From contig PBBL01000081.1 of the NCBI GenBank assembly GCA_002716585.1, positions 1-64,000 on the forward strand: a stretch of DNA of 64,000 nt, read 5' to 3'. Position 1 is the first letter of the stretch, and the number at the start of each line of letters is the position of its first letter. The stretch comes from Myxococcales bacterium (GTDB taxonomy: Bacteria > Myxococcota_A > Bradymonadia > Bradymonadales > GCA-2716585). Under the pieces are notes generated by a model. The model was not told the origin of the DNA. It made no database searches and saw nothing but the letters and a program-made list of their open reading frames with translations. Shown here in pieces: positions 61,944-64,000 of this stretch. The translations under genes and the position numbers were made by a program.

Positions 61944-63103
61944 TGCACCGCATACGACCCGCGCTCCTCGGCCTCGGCCTCAGCCTCGCGGCGTTGGGCT
62001 GCGAGCCTGCGCCGCCCATCCAGGTCGTCTCAGGCTCCGACCTCACGCGGCCCTTCACCGAGGCGTTGGAGCGCCCGGAGCGCTCCAGACGGCCTCCCGT
62101 CGGCGCCGAGGACGCCAAGACCCTCGCGGAGTACAACACGCTCCTCGACACCTTCCTGGAGCGCTCGGAAGACGCCTTCGACAAGCCCGAGACCGAGGGC
62201 TACCTCCCCGGGCTGGAGCGCTTCTTCGTGGCCACCGGGCGCACCTTCGAGATGCTGGACCTCTACCGAACGGTCTACGACCAGAACGGCCCGCGCCACT
62301 ACGTCGCCCCCCGGCTCGCCTGGGCCTATGTCTCCGTGGGTCGCATGGACGAGGCTCAGAAGATCTCCGACGCGAGCCTCACCCACCGCCCAAACGACCC
62401 CATGAGCCACTTCGTGGATGGCTACCTGGCGAGCCGCGCCGGGGAGCCGAGCGTCCCGCTGATCCGCAAGGTCCGCGCGGCGTGGTCGAAAGCGCTGGAG
62501 CTGGATCCGAACTTCAAGGGTCCGGGCAGCATCACCGCGCGGATGCTCAAGGTACGGATCCAGGAGATGGATCGGGTCCTGAAGCAGTCCGGTGAGTCGC
62601 CCACGAAGGCCCCGACGCCGCCTCCGACGCCCCCGGCTCCCGAAGCCCGGTTGGACAGGGACGCCGAGCCGGAGGCGCCTGGTCCCTCCGACGAGGAGCC
62701 CGCCGAGGCGCCTGAGCAGGACACACCCACCGAGCAACCCGTCAAGGCCAACCCCAAGCTGGTCGAAGCCGAGACCAAGCTCGCGTTCAGCGATTTTTCG
62801 GGCGCGGCGGGCTTGTTTCGGGAGGTCTTGACGCAGGAGCCCAACAACCTGCGGGCGGAGTATGGGTTGGCGCTCGCGGTGTGGAAGGCGCCGGGGCAGG
62901 GGGATCGCGCTGAAGCGCTGAAGCTCCTCGGCGAGGTCTCGGGTCGGGACGATCTGACCGCTCGGCAGTTGTACGAGCTGGGCACCATCTACGCCCGCAC
63001 CGCCCAGGACCTCTCCAAGGCCGTGCCCCTCTGGGAGCGGGCTCGTAAGCTCGATCCGCAGTTCGCCAGCTCGGTCGGCATCGACAAGCTGCTCAACCCC
63101 TGA
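61940..63103 (+). CDS. TPR-containing lipoprotein
   Basis: The protein has 387 residues. The lipobox AALGC near residue 21 predicts a lipid anchor. TPR-like helix pairs lie at about 60-195 and again at 275-385 (LVEAETKLAFSDFSGAAGLF), separated by a Pro/Glu/Ala-rich linker at about 218-275. It probably forms a protein scaffold at the envelope. The start overlaps folK by four bases, so the two are translationally coupled although functionally unlike. Confidence 0.8.
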   Translation: MMHRIRPALLGLGLSLAALGCEPAPPIQVVSGSDLTRPFTEALERPERSRRPPVGAEDAKTLAEYNTLLDTFLERSEDAFDKPETEGYLPGLERFFVATGRTFEMLDLYRTVYDQNGPRHYVAPRLAWAYVSVGRMDEAQKISDASLTHRPNDPMSHFVDGYLASRAGEPSVPLIRKVRAAWSKALELDPNFKGPGSITARMLKVRIQEMDRVLKQSGESPTKAPTPPPTPPAPEARLDRDAEPEAPGPSDEEPAEAPEQDTPTEQPVKANPKLVEAETKLAFSDFSGAAGLFREVLTQEPNNLRAEYGLALAVWKAPGQGDRAEALKLLGEVSGRDDLTARQLYELGTIYARTAQDLSKAVPLWERARKLDPQFASSVGIDKLLNP

Positions 63104-63114
63104 GTCGTGTGGAG

Positions 63115-63130
63115 CGTTTCACGTGAAACA
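63115..63130. promoter_or_regulatory. parS centromere-like site
   Basis: CGTTTCACGTGAAACA matches the chromosomal parS consensus TGTTTCACGTGAAACA at 15 of 16 positions. The 14-base core GTTTCACGTGAAAC is a perfect palindrome. It lies in the spacer between the TPR gene and the RecD2 gene, 12 kb from dnaA, where parS sites normally cluster. A ParB-family gene is at 37690. Confidence 0.85.
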
Positions 63131-63153
63131 CCGCCCCTCAACACCCGTGGGCA

Positions 63154-64000
63154 TCACAACCGCCACGCCAGCCTCGTGTAGCGCACCCGCGCCGAGACAT
63201 TCTTGACGGCGCGGTTGAGCGCCTTCTCCATCGTGACGATCACCGCCAGCCTGCGGGCTCGGGTGAGGGCCGTGTAGAGCAGGTTGCGCTCCAGCATGAC
63301 GTAGTGCGCGGTCGCCAGCGCGATGACCACGACGGGGTACTCCGAGCCCTGGCTCTTGTGCGCCGTGATGGCGTAGGCGAGCTGAAGCTCGTCCAGCTCG
63401 TCCAGCTCGTAGCGGATCTCGTTGTCGTCCACCTCCACGATGAGGCCGGGCTCGTCATCGGCGCCCGCGGTGATGTCGATGACGTGGCCGATGTCCCCAT
63501 TGAAGACGTTCTTGTCGTAGTTGTTGCGGATCTGCATGACCCGGTCCCCGACCTTGAAGACCCGCTGCCCGCGCTGGATCATCGCGTCCTCCGACGGGTT
63601 GAGGAGCGACTGCAGCTCATGGTTGAGGCGCTCACACCCCACCACCCCCCGCCGCATGGGTGAGATCACCTGCACGTCGGTGGCCGGATCAAACCCGAAC
63701 GCGGCCTCGACGCGCTCCGTGACGATCTTCAGGGTCTTGGCGAGCACGTCGTCCGGCGACCGCGCGGGCACCAGGAAGAAGTCTGTGCTGGTGATGTCTT
63801 TGGGGACCTGGGTGTCCGGGTAGCGGCCTTTGTTGATGGCGTGGGCGTTGCGCACGATGGCGGACATCGCCGCCTGACGGAACACCTCGGTCAACCGACA
63901 CACCGGGACCGCCCCCGACCGGATGAGGTCGGCCAGCACGTTGCCTGGCCCGACCGACGGGAGCTGATCCACGTCCCCGACGAGCACCAGCTTGCTCCCC
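63154..64000 (-). CDS. RecD2-type DNA helicase, C-terminal part (cut by window edge)
   Basis: About 282 codons are visible and the gene continues upstream beyond the window. The helicase superfamily I motifs are present: [18 protein letters not shown] with motif [12 protein letters not shown] (motif IV), [15 protein letters not shown] (motif V) and [16 protein letters not shown] (motif VI). This is the RecD2/TraA-type helicase pattern. The N-terminal Walker A lies outside. RecD2 proteins unwind DNA 5' to 3' in repair. The parS site sits 24 bases beyond its stop codon. Confidence 0.9.
   Translation of the reverse strand, partial: GSKLVLVGDVDQLPSVGPGNVLADLIRSGAVPVCRLTEVFRQAAMSAIVRNAHAINKGRYPDTQVPKDITSTDFFLVPARSPDDVLAKTLKIVTERVEAAFGFDPATDVQVISPMRRGVVGCERLNHELQSLLNPSEDAMIQRGQRVFKVGDRVMQIRNNYDKNVFNGDIGHVIDITAGADDEPGLIVEVDDNEIRYELDELDELQLAYAITAHKSQGSEYPVVVIALATAHYVMLERNLLYTALTRARRLAVIVTMEKALNRAVKNVSARVRYTRLAWRL

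Noticed and set aside
1-64000. Insertion sequences, prophage or integrative-element genes
   Set aside because: No transposase, integrase, phage structural gene or flanking direct repeats were recognised. Only small palindromic repeats are present.

Overview
The window is 64 kb of GC-rich bacterial chromosome around the replication origin. It carries dnaA-dnaN-recF in order, a DnaC-like helicase loader, a near-perfect parS site and several DnaA boxes. Myxococcota or a related deltaproteobacterial lineage (possibly Bradymonadales-like) is the best guess. The reasons are eukaryotic-type Ser/Thr kinases (one fused to an ATPase and a long repeat region), an FHA-GAF-HD-GYP protein, many lipoproteins, three Cys-rich lipoproteins with Asp/Thr/Pro linkers, a MopE-like metal-binding motif and a flagellin. 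This is inferred from gene content only; no 16S rRNA gene lies in the window.

Layout. 0-5.1 kb: a TgpA-type transglutaminase, DUF58 and MoxR operon on the minus strand. 5.3-11.2 kb: lipoproteins, a metallophosphoesterase coupled to moaB, and a large rhomboid protease. 11.5-14.1 kb: thrS, an unusual tRNA-like RNA, tRNA-Lys and tRNA-Tyr. 14.2-18.05 kb: a four-gene cassette of a helical plus vWA protein (TROVE/Ro60-like architecture), an unknown protein, a small ubiquitin-like protein ending in Gly, and an E1/ThiF-like enzyme. 18-26 kb: a membrane protein, a stand-alone rpsD, a glycosyltransferase, a HEAT-like protein and secA. 26-31.5 kb: a Cys-rich lipoprotein, a structured palindromic element, a PHP phosphatase and a homocysteine methyltransferase/MTHFR fusion. 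31.6-38.7 kb: a giant kinase-ATPase followed by two cyclic-nucleotide-binding-domain proteins, a DUF2505 protein and an orphan ParB. 38.8-45 kb: an ECF sigma, anti-sigma, periplasmic protein and aminotransferase operon, divergent from fliC-fliD. 45-50.4 kb: a second kinase, a GNAT protein, the FHA-HD-GYP protein and a DUF2752 protein. 50.4-58.1 kb: the origin region and replication genes. 58.1-64 kb: a MopE-like lipoprotein, a methyltransferase, a DnaA-box cluster, a phosphoesterase, folK, a TPR lipoprotein, parS and the C-terminal part of a RecD2-type helicase.

The points most worth a second look are these. (1) The TROVE/vWA, ubiquitin-like and E1-like cassette lies directly behind a 133-nt tRNA-like RNA, which suggests a Ro60/Y-RNA-type ribonucleoprotein linked to a protein-conjugation pathway. 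(2) DnaA has a tandem duplication of domain I, with a 49-bp identical stretch between the copies. (3) A compact inverted cluster of two perfect DnaA boxes and one near-perfect box lies 7 kb from dnaN. (4) A roughly 110-bp multi-stem palindromic element sits at 28.3 kb, and a 20-bp perfect inverted repeat sits inside a gene of the cassette.
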